64,000 nt of DNA from the NCBI GenBank assembly GCA_963921795.1, contig OY997652.1, positions 61,007,756 through 61,071,755 of the forward strand, given 5' to 3'. Within the stretch, counting starts at the first letter, position 1; every line of letters begins with the position of its first letter. Below, piece by piece: positions 47,113 through 57,722 of this stretch. This DNA is from Nannobrachium achirus. Taxonomy: Eukaryota > Chordata > Actinopteri > Myctophiformes > Myctophidae. Position numbers and translations under genes: made by a program. A model generated the notes under the pieces. That model made no database searches and was not told where the DNA came from. It saw only the letters and a list, made by a program, of their open reading frames with translations.

Positions 47113-48740
47113 TAATAGTTTCAACCCTTAATCCTAAAACATCCAATAAGACAGCAGGTATATGGCTATGTTATATTCAGTTTGAATAGTAGTTTGACTG
47201 ATTGAATGAAAACATTTTGCATAGGAAAGAGTACACTGGTAACAAGGCCATAACAATTATAGATTTGCAAACTGTGAAAGGTCTATGACATTAAGAGGAA
47301 GATATCCATATTTTAGGATTGCATGCATCATATTGTATTGAAAATGTGTAGATGTATTTATTTTTTTGAGTACCGGCTTATAGATGGGCTCTTTTGAGTC
47401 CCAAGGCAACCAGCTTGTAGATGTGTTATTTTGATGGTAATAGCTTACAGATCTACTATCTTTACTGGGGTGGTGATGTAAGAGTATTATTTCCATAAGG
47501 GGATGCATAATCTACTGGTAATATCGTATGTTTTATCATTTGGTTCGGTATGGCTATGTATGTTGAATTCAAGGCATTAGTTGCGTTGTCAGTAGTGGTA
47601 TTCCATCTGTAAGATAATACATGTAATTCTCATTAACATTACAAAATGAGAGAGGAACCCAAGTTATAGATCTGCTATTTTCACTAGTTTGACTAGCTCA
47701 ACTACTTATAGTTTTATTGCTGAGGTATAATCTGTGTTTTCAAGATTAAATGATTCAAAAGATCTATCTAACCACATCTTGATTACAAAGTGTAACTTAG
47801 TAATACAGTAAAACTTAGTTGGGTTTGTCTGCCAAACCATTTGGTCCCCAGTCATGTTGGATCATTCATTAGGTGTTTTCACTGTATGTAGTGATATTGG
47901 ACAGAATACACATGAAATTGTACGAATATTACAAAAATGATACAGTGTCAGCTTGTAGATCTAATATGTTGACTGTGATATATTCTCAGCATAAATATGA
48001 TTGTATGATTGGTATAATCCCTAATCAAATTATAACATAAGCACTAAAGCCATCATAATGTTAAAATTGGTAAATGTTCATTCAGTTACTGTTTTATTCA
48101 ACCAGTCAGATCATTTTGTTACATGTCAATACCCTATAGGTCTATTAATTCTTACCAGGCTACTGACTATCTCCACAGAGTATTGGTAAACGAGGGTTTT
48201 TTTCTATTATTTTTATCTGATATTAACCCCAACTATGGTCTCTGCTACAACTATATCGACCCATCCCATAAACATGTTACAATTATATCAACAAAGCGAT
48301 GACCGATAAAAAATAACCTCATATTAGTGTTTTAACCACTTGAACCATATTGGCAAAAATGACCGATCTACAAAGCTTATAGCTATAATGCGACAGACCT
48401 GTTACAGGGTGGGGTCTGTGAGAAAATTAGTTTACTCTTTTTGCGTGAACAAATCTCAAAACAGCCTAAATATGGGGGTCTCACTGTGTATAACCTTATG
48501 ATATGCATGGAACTAACCATGGTCAGTCAATTTACATTGTTTTCACTAAAACATCCCATTACATGAACATGTTAACATTTTTAAAGTTTGTGACATTAGT
48601 CCAATACACAGAAAACATTTATTTGTTTATTCGTATATTATCTATAGATGGATTAAAAGACTAGCTATTCCTTAAATTATACTAAATATTGCGTGAAATC
48701 TAAAGATTTAACTTGAATGACAGGCGGATAAAAGATTAGT
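47113..48740. other. Arm interior, further hairpin half-modules, no gene
   Basis: GTAGATC motifs at about 47,415-47,465, 47,664-47,685, 47,950-47,962 and a TTTTAACCACTTGAACC plus GATCTACAAAGCTTATAGCT pair at 48,331-48,395. ORFs are short and unsupported. Confidence 0.55.
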
Positions 48741-48814
48741 TCCCATACCAAGAGTTGAACCGGGGGGCTGCCGGGGTGAAAACCAGGAAATACTAATCGT
48801 TAGACCGTATGGGA
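48741..48814 (-). tRNA. tRNA-Glu(UUC)-like sequence, left arm, probably degenerate
   Basis: The minus strand reads TCCCATACGGTCTAACGATT, then CCTGGTTTTCACCCCGG and GGTTCAACTCTTGG, closing with TATGGGA. The 7-bp acceptor stem is perfect and the anticodon loop TTTTCAC gives UUC. The anticodon and T stems each have a mismatch, there are one or two extra bases, and the A and B boxes deviate. It therefore looks like a nuclear tRNA-Glu derivative rather than a proven gene. No CCA is encoded. Confidence 0.55.
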
Positions 48815-49081
48815 TGCAAATCGTACAAACTGTATAAGTGTACAGGCCAGACTACACAACACAACTATACAACATCAACATGCCTGTATAATATCAAATC
48901 AACTACTGTATATTCAGTACAAATATACATCACCAACAGAAATCAACACCATACTTACTACACATTACTAGTAGATCCACACAAAAACATAAAAAACACA
49001 ACTTGTCCATTAACGTAAAGACAAAATACACAATATGTTCTAATAATAAAGTGTTCAATAGAATAAATTGCGCAATGCACT

Positions 49082-49948
49082 ATGGGACGTTGGAAAGCCG
49101 TGGATATAAAAAAGGAGAATGAGAAGTCTACTTCAGTCTCTTTTTCAAAAATGGATAATACCCATCAATTGGGGCTAGAAAAACAGGATTATGGCGAAGT
49201 AGCGACCAATGTATTGTATACCTTCGCTAAAGATGTAGAAGAATCCTTAGGCTTTAACGAGAAAGATGGAAAGCCCACAATCTTTCCCGGAATCATTTTT
49301 AAAGATGGAGAATATGTACCCACAGGCATAGATCCCTATTTTGATGGATTTATGCAAGGTCGAATGAAATGGATGAATGATACTAATGGAGGGAAAAATA
49401 CCCCACCAGATGATCATTCAATGTACGCATCTGAAGCAGCTCTATGCGGCCTTCCACCACAACACGTGTCCAGCAGCAATTCAAACAATGATAGTGCTTT
49501 CAATTTTAAATCATCGCAGTTTGCGTGGTTAGGGGAACCGGCTAACATGGAGCACACAGGGGTAGCGGATAATCACCGCTGCGGAGCCTGCCACCTTCTG
49601 CTTTCAAAGTTTCTGCCAGGCGATAAACTTTTAAATCAGCATGCATTCTACAGCAGAGGAGAATGTCCGTATCTCAAAGCAAACTATACACCCGACCGGC
49701 TAAAGATTGCAATTGGTCAGGAGAGATTCCGTAGAGGATTTATTGCGCATCCAAACATAATCACAGCCCCCGATGCATGGAAACTACCCGAAATGAAATT
49801 AACAAACAGGATATATGTGACACTGGCTACACAGGAATGGTGTTACTTGTGCGGACGTTCAGCTGGTAATCATGTGCAAAACTGTTACCAAAAAATGACA
49901 GAACTCATACATAGCCTTAACAACGGGCTTCTCGAATTCAAATTATAG
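49082..49948 (+). CDS. BIR-domain (IAP-like) protein, left-arm copy
   Basis: Intron-less, 288 aa. Residues 158-200 form a BIR motif: HTGVADNHRC, C167-x2-C170, then KFLPGD, H187 and C195 followed by PYLK, i.e. C-x2-C-x16-H-x7-C, which binds one zinc. BIR domains occur in inhibitors of apoptosis of animals and of several DNA-virus groups. A second cysteine/histidine cluster, C254-x2-C257-x6-H264-x3-C268, lies near the C-terminus; there is no RING. The N-terminal 150 residues match nothing I know. Start: ACTATGG has A at -3 and G at +4; Met24 in AAAATGG is an alternative. AATAAA near 50,320 may serve as poly(A) signal. The identical copy in the other arm points to recent duplication or gene conversion. 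Confidence 0.85.
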   Translation: MGRWKAVDIKKENEKSTSVSFSKMDNTHQLGLEKQDYGEVATNVLYTFAKDVEESLGFNEKDGKPTIFPGIIFKDGEYVPTGIDPYFDGFMQGRMKWMNDTNGGKNTPPDDHSMYASEAALCGLPPQHVSSSNSNNDSAFNFKSSQFAWLGEPANMEHTGVADNHRCGACHLLLSKFLPGDKLLNQHAFYSRGECPYLKANYTPDRLKIAIGQERFRRGFIAHPNIITAPDAWKLPEMKLTNRIYVTLATQEWCYLCGRSAGNHVQNCYQKMTELIHSLNNGLLEFKL

Positions 49949-50592
49949 TTAAAGTTCTTACAACCGTGATTATACGGTGACATTGTGAATATGTATACAT
50001 TGGAACCCTTGTGTATTTTAGCTTTTCTGTGTGAGCACTTGCTATGCAAGTGCAAGTGATGGTCCTCATACCTTTAATCATAATGAAAATAATGTTTTAT
50101 TTGCTGAAAGCTATGTGTAATTAGTTGATGATTGAGTATAATCCTGACTAATAATGTAGAATTGGTTTGAATAGTATGAAAAGAGATCTTACAGCACATG
50201 GATGGTTCTACAGCCATGTGTACAGACTGCGTTCATAGCTACACAACCATGTCTTGATTGTACTTATTGTACTATTGTGTAAAGCTAATATTAGTATTAG
50301 TTCACCTATGAAAAGAAGAAAAATAAATAAATAAAACACTATATCAATATTATGAGTTTTCTTTCTTCCAAATGTACTTATGATCAGCTTAAAATGGGTA
50401 TATTGCATATGCATATATGCATATTTGTTAAAATATTTACCACTAAACATTACTAGACATCACTGTGTAGTACAGTGGTAAACACAATTATACACAGGTG
50501 AACATGAACACCATAGCTATTGAAAATGGTTCAAAATGCATGTATATCATTTTGGGTTACATGTCAACAGGTCAAAGCTAATACAGTAAAAC
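49949..50592. other. 3' flank of the BIR gene up to the inner arm edge
   Basis: Non-coding except for an 80-codon minus-strand frame at 50,208-50,450. It has one hydrophobic stretch (FYLFIFLLFIGELILILAL) that could span a membrane. The frame is duplicated in the right arm, but AT-rich DNA often produces such runs, so it is not called as a gene. Confidence 0.45.
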
Positions 50593-50773
50593 CAACAACC
50601 AACAAGTATATTCGTATATTTTATTAGTAAACAGGAACACGTATTTACAAGGATACAATGATATACAATACAACTGACTGAATTCACACACAAAACATCA
50701 CTATGGAGTACAGTGGTAAACATAATTATTCAGTTCCAGCCTACGTCACTGGGGGTGTGGTCCTACAGAATGT

Positions 50774-50810
50774 ATAAATGGTGACAACCATGACTGAGTA
50801 TGTATAAAGC
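50774..50810 (+). promoter_or_regulatory. TATA-like elements of the core gene
   Basis: TATAAATG at 50,775 and TATAAAGC at 50,803 precede the favoured ATG at 50,872 by about 95 and 70 bases, a normal spacing for a TATA promoter with a short leader. Confidence 0.45.
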
Positions 50811-50871
50811 TCTCCAATTCTCTGACCCCTTTTCTTTTAAATTTCAAAGAAAACTAATTCTTACAAGTAAA

Positions 50872-51627
50872 ATGGACACTCATCGTTTGATTTACCAGGA
50901 TAAGGATGATCTGATATGGGATTTGTCTAATGAACGTAAAATGCGATGCCATTTTTCGCCACCCACCCTTTTTCCATTTGTTGATCTGTATACATTGGAA
51001 GATGGGGAAACATTATGTTCAGATTTGCATCATGTGAGGGTTTATGCAACTGAATTTAAGAGGTTTGAGACTGCTATCAAGGATTTCACCGATTATTTGC
51101 ACTGGGGGAGATGGGCCAAAGATGACTACATCAAGCCCTCGGATATGGTGAAAGTAGATGAATCGATGCCTTCTCGTTTATCGGACGGAGAAGCCTTCCT
51201 TATCGATTGTTCACGATCATATTTATGGTTGTTGGTGAGATTCAAGTCAATGGGATCAACTTTTGAAAGACCAAAGACTGTAATGGACAAAGAAATGTAT
51301 TTTCCAATCCGTTTAGCCTTTCATGCTGGTGATTTGTGGCTTCTGCAGGACGTGCTGAAATTAATCAATGGGTTTTTCAGAAAAGCAAAAGAGACTCGCA
51401 AGATGATGTTACTGGATGATCGCCTGAACGGTGTAAATCGTGTAGTATCAGGATTGTCTACAAACTACCTCTCTACAAAGAAACCCAAGCGTATATCCCT
51501 GAATAAACCACAACACTTACCGGAATATGACCATAAGCTCGGATGGATTGATTCCATAAAATCATCTGAAAATTCCATAAAATCACCTGTGTTGGCTCAA
51601 GAACTAGAAACCGATGGACCAAAGTAA
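50872..51627 (+). CDS. Core gene, unknown protein (251 aa; 275 aa from the upstream ATG)
   Basis: Single-copy, intron-less gene between the arms. The ATG at 50,872 in AAAATGG is preferred because the upstream ATG at 50,800 overlaps a TATA-like box; it would add 24 residues. The protein starts MDTHRLIYQDKDDLIW and has a conserved-looking middle (LHWGRWAKDDYIKP, AFLIDCSRSYLWLLVRF, YFPIRLAFHAGDLWLLQDV) and a basic, serine-rich tail. No signal peptide, membrane span or zinc motif is evident. I do not recognise a family. Normal amino-acid composition and length argue for a real gene. AATAAAAATATC near 51,740 is a likely poly(A) signal. The BIR gene has a similar internal SKMDNTH start, perhaps a shared leader. 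Confidence 0.72.
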   Translation: MDTHRLIYQDKDDLIWDLSNERKMRCHFSPPTLFPFVDLYTLEDGETLCSDLHHVRVYATEFKRFETAIKDFTDYLHWGRWAKDDYIKPSDMVKVDESMPSRLSDGEAFLIDCSRSYLWLLVRFKSMGSTFERPKTVMDKEMYFPIRLAFHAGDLWLLQDVLKLINGFFRKAKETRKMMLLDDRLNGVNRVVSGLSTNYLSTKKPKRISLNKPQHLPEYDHKLGWIDSIKSSENSIKSPVLAQELETDGPK

Positions 51628-52424
51628 TATGTCACACCAATATGTTGTGTTGATGTCATAATTATGTGATAATTATATTATCACATAATACGTGTTTATG
51701 TGTAACGAGTGTAAAGATGTATCATGTTTTCTTGTCAAAAATAAAAATATCAAAATATAAATATCTGTTTACTAATAAAAGTTTTACTGTATTAGCTTTG
51801 ACCTGTTGACATGTAACCCAAAATGATATACATGCATTTTGAACCATTTTCAATAGCTATGGTGTTCATGTTCACCTGTGTATAATTGTGTTTACCACTG
51901 TACTACACAGTGATGTCTAGTAATGTTTAGTGGTAAATATTTTAACAAATATGCATATATGCATATGCAATATACCCATTTTAAGCTGATCATAAGTACA
52001 TTTGGAAGAAAGAAAACTCATAATATTGATATAGTGTTTTATTTATTTATTTTTCTTCTTTTCATAGGTGAACTAATACTAATATTAGCTTTACACAATA
52101 GTACAATAAGTACAATCAAGACATGGTTGTGTAGCTATGAACGCAGTCTGTACACATGGCTGTAGAACCATCCATGTGCTGTAAGATCTCTTTTCATACT
52201 ATTCAAACCAATTCTACATTATTAGTCAGGATTATACTCAATCATCAACTAATTACACATAGCTTTCAGCAAATAAAACATTATTTTCATTATGATTAAA
52301 GGTATGAGGACCATCACTTGCACTTGCATAGCAAGTGCTCACACAGAAAAGCTAAAATACACAAGGGTTCCAATGTATACATATTCACAATGTCACCGTA
52401 TAATCACGGTTGTAAGAACTTTAA

Positions 52425-53291
52425 CTATAATTTGAATTCGAGAAGCCCGTTGTTAAGGCTATGTATGAGTTCTGTCATTTTTTGGTAACAGTTTTGCACA
52501 TGATTACCAGCTGAACGTCCGCACAAGTAACACCATTCCTGTGTAGCCAGTGTCACATATATCCTGTTTGTTAATTTCATTTCGGGTAGTTTCCATGCAT
52601 CGGGGGCTGTGATTATGTTTGGATGCGCAATAAATCCTCTACGGAATCTCTCCTGACCAATTGCAATCTTTAGCCGGTCGGGTGTATAGTTTGCTTTGAG
52701 ATACGGACATTCTCCTCTGCTGTAGAATGCATGCTGATTTAAAAGTTTATCGCCTGGCAGAAACTTTGAAAGCAGAAGGTGGCAGGCTCCGCAGCGGTGA
52801 TTATCCGCTACCCCTGTGTGCTCCATGTTAGCCGGTTCCCCTAACCACGCAAACTGCGATGATTTAAAATTGAAAGCACTATCATTGTTTGAATTGCTGC
52901 TGGACACGTGTTGTGGTGGAAGGCCGCATAGAGCTGCTTCAGATGCGTACATTGAATGATCATCTGGTGGGGTATTTTTCCCTCCATTAGTATCATTCAT
53001 CCATTTCATTCGACCTTGCATAAATCCATCAAAATAGGGATCTATGCCTGTGGGTACATATTCTCCATCTTTAAAAATGATTCCGGGAAAGATTGTGGGC
53101 TTTCCATCTTTCTCGTTAAAGCCTAAGGATTCTTCTACATCTTTAGCGAAGGTATACAATACATTGGTCGCTACTTCGCCATAATCCTGTTTTTCTAGCC
53201 CCAATTGATGGGTATTATCCATTTTTGAAAAAGAGACTGAAGTAGACTTCTCATTCTCCTTTTTTATATCCACGGCTTTCCAACGTCCCAT
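52425..53291 (-). CDS. BIR-domain (IAP-like) protein, right-arm copy
   Basis: Identical in amino-acid sequence to the 49,082-49,948 product, reading towards the core from the other side. The BIR cysteines and histidine (C167, C170, H187, C195) and the C-terminal CCHC cluster are all kept. Same start context ACTATGG. With both copies intact the element would carry a double dose; identical sequence means neither has yet decayed. Confidence 0.85.
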   Translation of the reverse strand: MGRWKAVDIKKENEKSTSVSFSKMDNTHQLGLEKQDYGEVATNVLYTFAKDVEESLGFNEKDGKPTIFPGIIFKDGEYVPTGIDPYFDGFMQGRMKWMNDTNGGKNTPPDDHSMYASEAALCGLPPQHVSSSNSNNDSAFNFKSSQFAWLGEPANMEHTGVADNHRCGACHLLLSKFLPGDKLLNQHAFYSRGECPYLKANYTPDRLKIAIGQERFRRGFIAHPNIITAPDAWKLPEMKLTNRIYVTLATQEWCYLCGRSAGNHVQNCYQKMTELIHSLNNGLLEFKL

Positions 53292-53558
53292 AGTGCATTG
53301 CGCAATTTATTCTATTGAACACTTTATTATTAGAACATATTGTGTATTTTGTCTTTACGTTAATGGACAAGTTGTGTTTTTTATGTTTTTGTGTGGATCT
53401 ACTAGTAATGTGTAGTAAGTATGGTGTTGATTTCTGTTGGTGATGTATATTTGTACTGAATATACAGTAGTTGATTTGATATTATACAGGCATGTTGATG
53501 TTGTATAGTTGTGTTGTGTAGTCTGGCCTGTACACTTATACAGTTTGTACGATTTGCA

Positions 53559-53632
53559 TCCCATACGGTCTAACGATTAGTATTTCCTGGTTTTCACCCC
53601 GGCAGCCCCCCGGTTCAACTCTTGGTATGGGA
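53559..53632 (+). tRNA. tRNA-Glu(UUC)-like sequence, right arm, probably degenerate
   Basis: Mirror of 48,741-48,814, same bases, on the plus strand. It lies 268 bp upstream of the BIR gene start and is divergent from it. Same stem mismatches as the left copy. Confidence 0.55.
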
Positions 53633-55417
53633 ACTAATCTTTTATCCGCCTGTCATTCAAGTTAAATCTTTAGATTTCACGCAATATTTAGTATAATTTA
53701 AGGAATAGCTAGTCTTTTAATCCATCTATAGATAATATACGAATAAACAAATAAATGTTTTCTGTGTATTGGACTAATGTCACAAACTTTAAAAATGTTA
53801 ACATGTTCATGTAATGGGATGTTTTAGTGAAAACAATGTAAATTGACTGACCATGGTTAGTTCCATGCATATCATAAGGTTATACACAGTGAGACCCCCA
53901 TATTTAGGCTGTTTTGAGATTTGTTCACGCAAAAAGAGTAAACTAATTTTCTCACAGACCCCACCCTGTAACAGGTCTGTCGCATTATAGCTATAAGCTT
54001 TGTAGATCGGTCATTTTTGCCAATATGGTTCAAGTGGTTAAAACACTAATATGAGGTTATTTTTTATCGGTCATCGCTTTGTTGATATAATTGTAACATG
54101 TTTATGGGATGGGTCGATATAGTTGTAGCAGAGACCATAGTTGGGGTTAATATCAGATAAAAATAATAGAAAAAAACCCTCGTTTACCAATACTCTGTGG
54201 AGATAGTCAGTAGCCTGGTAAGAATTAATAGACCTATAGGGTATTGACATGTAACAAAATGATCTGACTGGTTGAATAAAACAGTAACTGAATGAACATT
54301 TACCAATTTTAACATTATGATGGCTTTAGTGCTTATGTTATAATTTGATTAGGGATTATACCAATCATACAATCATATTTATGCTGAGAATATATCACAG
54401 TCAACATATTAGATCTACAAGCTGACACTGTATCATTTTTGTAATATTCGTACAATTTCATGTGTATTCTGTCCAATATCACTACATACAGTGAAAACAC
54501 CTAATGAATGATCCAACATGACTGGGGACCAAATGGTTTGGCAGACAAACCCAACTAAGTTTTACTGTATTACTAAGTTACACTTTGTAATCAAGATGTG
54601 GTTAGATAGATCTTTTGAATCATTTAATCTTGAAAACACAGATTATACCTCAGCAATAAAACTATAAGTAGTTGAGCTAGTCAAACTAGTGAAAATAGCA
54701 GATCTATAACTTGGGTTCCTCTCTCATTTTGTAATGTTAATGAGAATTACATGTATTATCTTACAGATGGAATACCACTACTGACAACGCAACTAATGCC
54801 TTGAATTCAACATACATAGCCATACCGAACCAAATGATAAAACATACGATATTACCAGTAGATTATGCATCCCCTTATGGAAATAATACTCTTACATCAC
54901 CACCCCAGTAAAGATAGTAGATCTGTAAGCTATTACCATCAAAATAACACATCTACAAGCTGGTTGCCTTGGGACTCAAAAGAGCCCATCTATAAGCCGG
55001 TACTCAAAAAAATAAATACATCTACACATTTTCAATACAATATGATGCATGCAATCCTAAAATATGGATATCTTCCTCTTAATGTCATAGACCTTTCACA
55101 GTTTGCAAATCTATAATTGTTATGGCCTTGTTACCAGTGTACTCTTTCCTATGCAAAATGTTTTCATTCAATCAGTCAAACTACTATTCAAACTGAATAT
55201 AACATAGCCATATACCTGCTGTCTTATTGGATGTTTTAGGATTAAGGGTTGAAACTATTAGTTTATTGACACTAGTCTATTGAACACATTGTTAGTAACA
55301 TTGTTAGTAATATTGTGACTTTTTGGTTTCATGTTTTGCATTTTGCATGTGTTTTAGCTTTTGTTGTGCTGTAATATGTTGGAGTATTGATGTTTTGTTG
55401 ATGTAAGTCAAACTAGT
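53633..55417. other. Right-arm mirror of the gene-free interior
   Basis: Mirror of 46,956-48,740, including the hairpin half-modules (for example GATCTACAAGCTGACACTG near 54,413) and one of each direct repeat. Confidence 0.6.
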
Positions 55418-57086
55418 GAAAATAGCAGATCTACAAGCACATAATATTGCATGCTACGAGACATTGTGAGCTTGTAAATTGGTTTACAAAGAGGTTTGGT
55501 GTAGGGTATAATGCAATTATCTTAGGTAATGGCTCTAGTGGTTAAATATATGAAAAAAACTCAAATTGACATCCAAAATCCACTAATGATTGTGCTGTCA
55601 AAAAATGAAACTATAAGAAAATCTCTGAAAAGGTTGTGGTAACACCATAACTATTGGTACAGCTGTCATCTCTCACACCACATAAACCCTTCCCTGCACT
55701 GTCACCTAACACCTGTTCATTATACACACACACTAGCTAATGGATGCTTTAGGATTACTGGTTGTTATTGACACTAGTCTATTGAACATATTGTTATTAA
55801 CATTGTTAGTAATATTGTGACTTTATGGTTTAATGTTATGCATTTTGTCATGTGTTTTAGCTTTTGTTGTGCTGTAATGTGTAGGGGTGTTGATGTTTTG
55901 TTGATGTACTGGGTTTTGTAGATGTGTATGAGGGTGACTGGGTGAGCTTTTTTAATTGTAGTGTGTAAAACAAATATGTAGTGAGAGGAAAATAGAAAGG
56001 TACAGTAGCACTGGTTTATTTCGTAGCATTGTATAGCTGAGCCTCCATACCTCCCTGCTATTAGACCAGTGAAATAGAATAATGTCATAGATAAAACACC
56101 AAATAGTCAGCTTTGCATACATGTTTTACTGCAAATATAACGTACATGGTGTGAGTAATAGCATGTTCATTAGAAACGTACTTAACCTACAGAACACCCA
56201 AGAAATAAAACAATAAGTTGTCTAATTACTATATACACCCCTATACATGGTATGGTTAGGGTGAAAATCCTTCTCTGACAACTGCATTGGCAATACTTAC
56301 TGTGTGAAATTTGACATTTTGTGTAACTTAGGTACCATTTCATGATGTACCATATCATCTATTGAAATATATAATTAGGGGGAAAAAAATGTATGTAAGA
56401 GTGTGATAACTCAACTAATGAGTGTTGTTAGTAATAATCACTGTATAATGTTAGGGATTAACCATTAATTTAATGAGTTTGTTTACGTACACTACCGGTT
56501 CTACCCTTTATGATGTTTTGCCTATAATATGTACAGTATACAGTACCACCTATAACTACCAGATTAGGGTAAAAGGGTAGTAAAAGACCTGCATCAAAAA
56601 CTGTGCAGGTATATCACATGGTATGCCCCTAAAGATTTAAATATAAACACATATATGTATAAAGCAAAATCACAGAATCCGTTTTCTGTGTATCTGTATT
56701 CTTAAGTTCAGTTCCCTTCACCGCTTTAAAAGTAGGCAAATCCACAATGCAATGCAAGAGTTAGTAAAACACCTGAAAACCTACAGAATTAGCAGATCTA
56801 CACGCACATAATATTGCGCACAACAAGACGTTGTGAGCATGTAAATTGGTTATTTTTGGCAAAAAGGTATGGTGTAGGGGATACAAAATAGCAGCCTAAG
56901 TAATTTATTAAGACTTGATGGTGGTCTCCATCAAGTATCTGAAAAACACACATTGACATGAATCCAAAATACACTGATGATTGGGCTGTCAAATAATGAA
57001 AATAAGGAATATAAGGAAATCTCTGAAAAAGTTTGAAGGGGTCCCTGGTAACACCTTTAACCGTGAGAATTGACACCTCTCACAGA

Positions 57087-57144
<58 letters not shown>

Positions 57145-57290
57145 CCCCCACATCCACCCTTCATCTGTCAGCCCCTAACTCTGACCCTCTAGCAGATGAC
57201 CAATATTCTATATCAAAAATAGCAGATCTACATGCACATAATGTATGTGAGCTTGTAAATTGGTTATTTTCGGCAAAGAGGTATGATGTA
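55418..57290. repeat. Right-arm mirror of internal units 1-3 and direct repeats
   Basis: Hairpins at about 55,418-55,486, 56,790-56,862 and 57,215-57,271 correspond to units 3, 2 and 1. (CA)n is at 57,089-57,143. Confidence 0.7.
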
Positions 57291-57545
57291 GGGGAGACAA
57301 AATAGCAAATTAAGTAGTTTATTAAGACTTGATGGCTCAAGTGATTAAATATATCAAAAACACAAATTGACATGAATCCAAAATACACTAACGATTGAGC
57401 TGATTGTATGCCCCATGATGGCACGCACGCACGCACGCACACACACACAACCCCCCCTCTCTAACCCCAGATGTCACCTGTCAATCACAACATCCCCTCC
57501 CCCTCTAACCCCCACACACACCCTAACAGATGTCAAATATTATTT

Positions 57546-57722
57546 TTAGAAATACTATTAATAATCCTATATTAATAGAAGGGCTATTTATAGAACACAA
57601 TCTATGCCTATGGGATATTTTTAGAAGGGCTATTTTTAGAACAAAACTATGCCTATGGGCTATTTTTAGAAGGGCTATTTTTAGAAGGGCTATTAATAGA
57701 AAAAAACTATGCCTATATAACT
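57546..57722. repeat. Subterminal iterons, right arm
   Basis: TAGAAGGGCTAT units, the inverse of those at 44,648-44,822. Just outside, GCTGCCCCTGTTGCTAGAT is present twice in tandem, as in the left end. Confidence 0.75.

Larger units (their letters stand above)
44128..50592 (+). repeat. Left arm of the giant inverted repeat
   Basis: Pairs with 51,781-57,869. The inner junction is exact (sum of coordinates 102,373 for all inner landmarks). The outer end is offset by 376 bp because of the 369-bp MITE at 44,267-44,635 plus minor length changes. The outermost 150 bases differ at several positions between arms, whereas the interior is almost identical. Confidence 0.92.

Noticed and set aside
46285..47508. 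Arm ORFs of 104 and 83 codons (and mirror copies), and a 69-codon ORF near 48,809
   Set aside because: No domain, AT-driven composition, overlap with direct repeats and the tRNA-like region; duplication in both arms only reflects the palindrome.
50208..50450. 80-codon ORF with a hydrophobic stretch
   Set aside because: It could be a small membrane protein, but it overlaps the probable poly(A) region of the BIR gene and AT-rich DNA gives such runs by chance.
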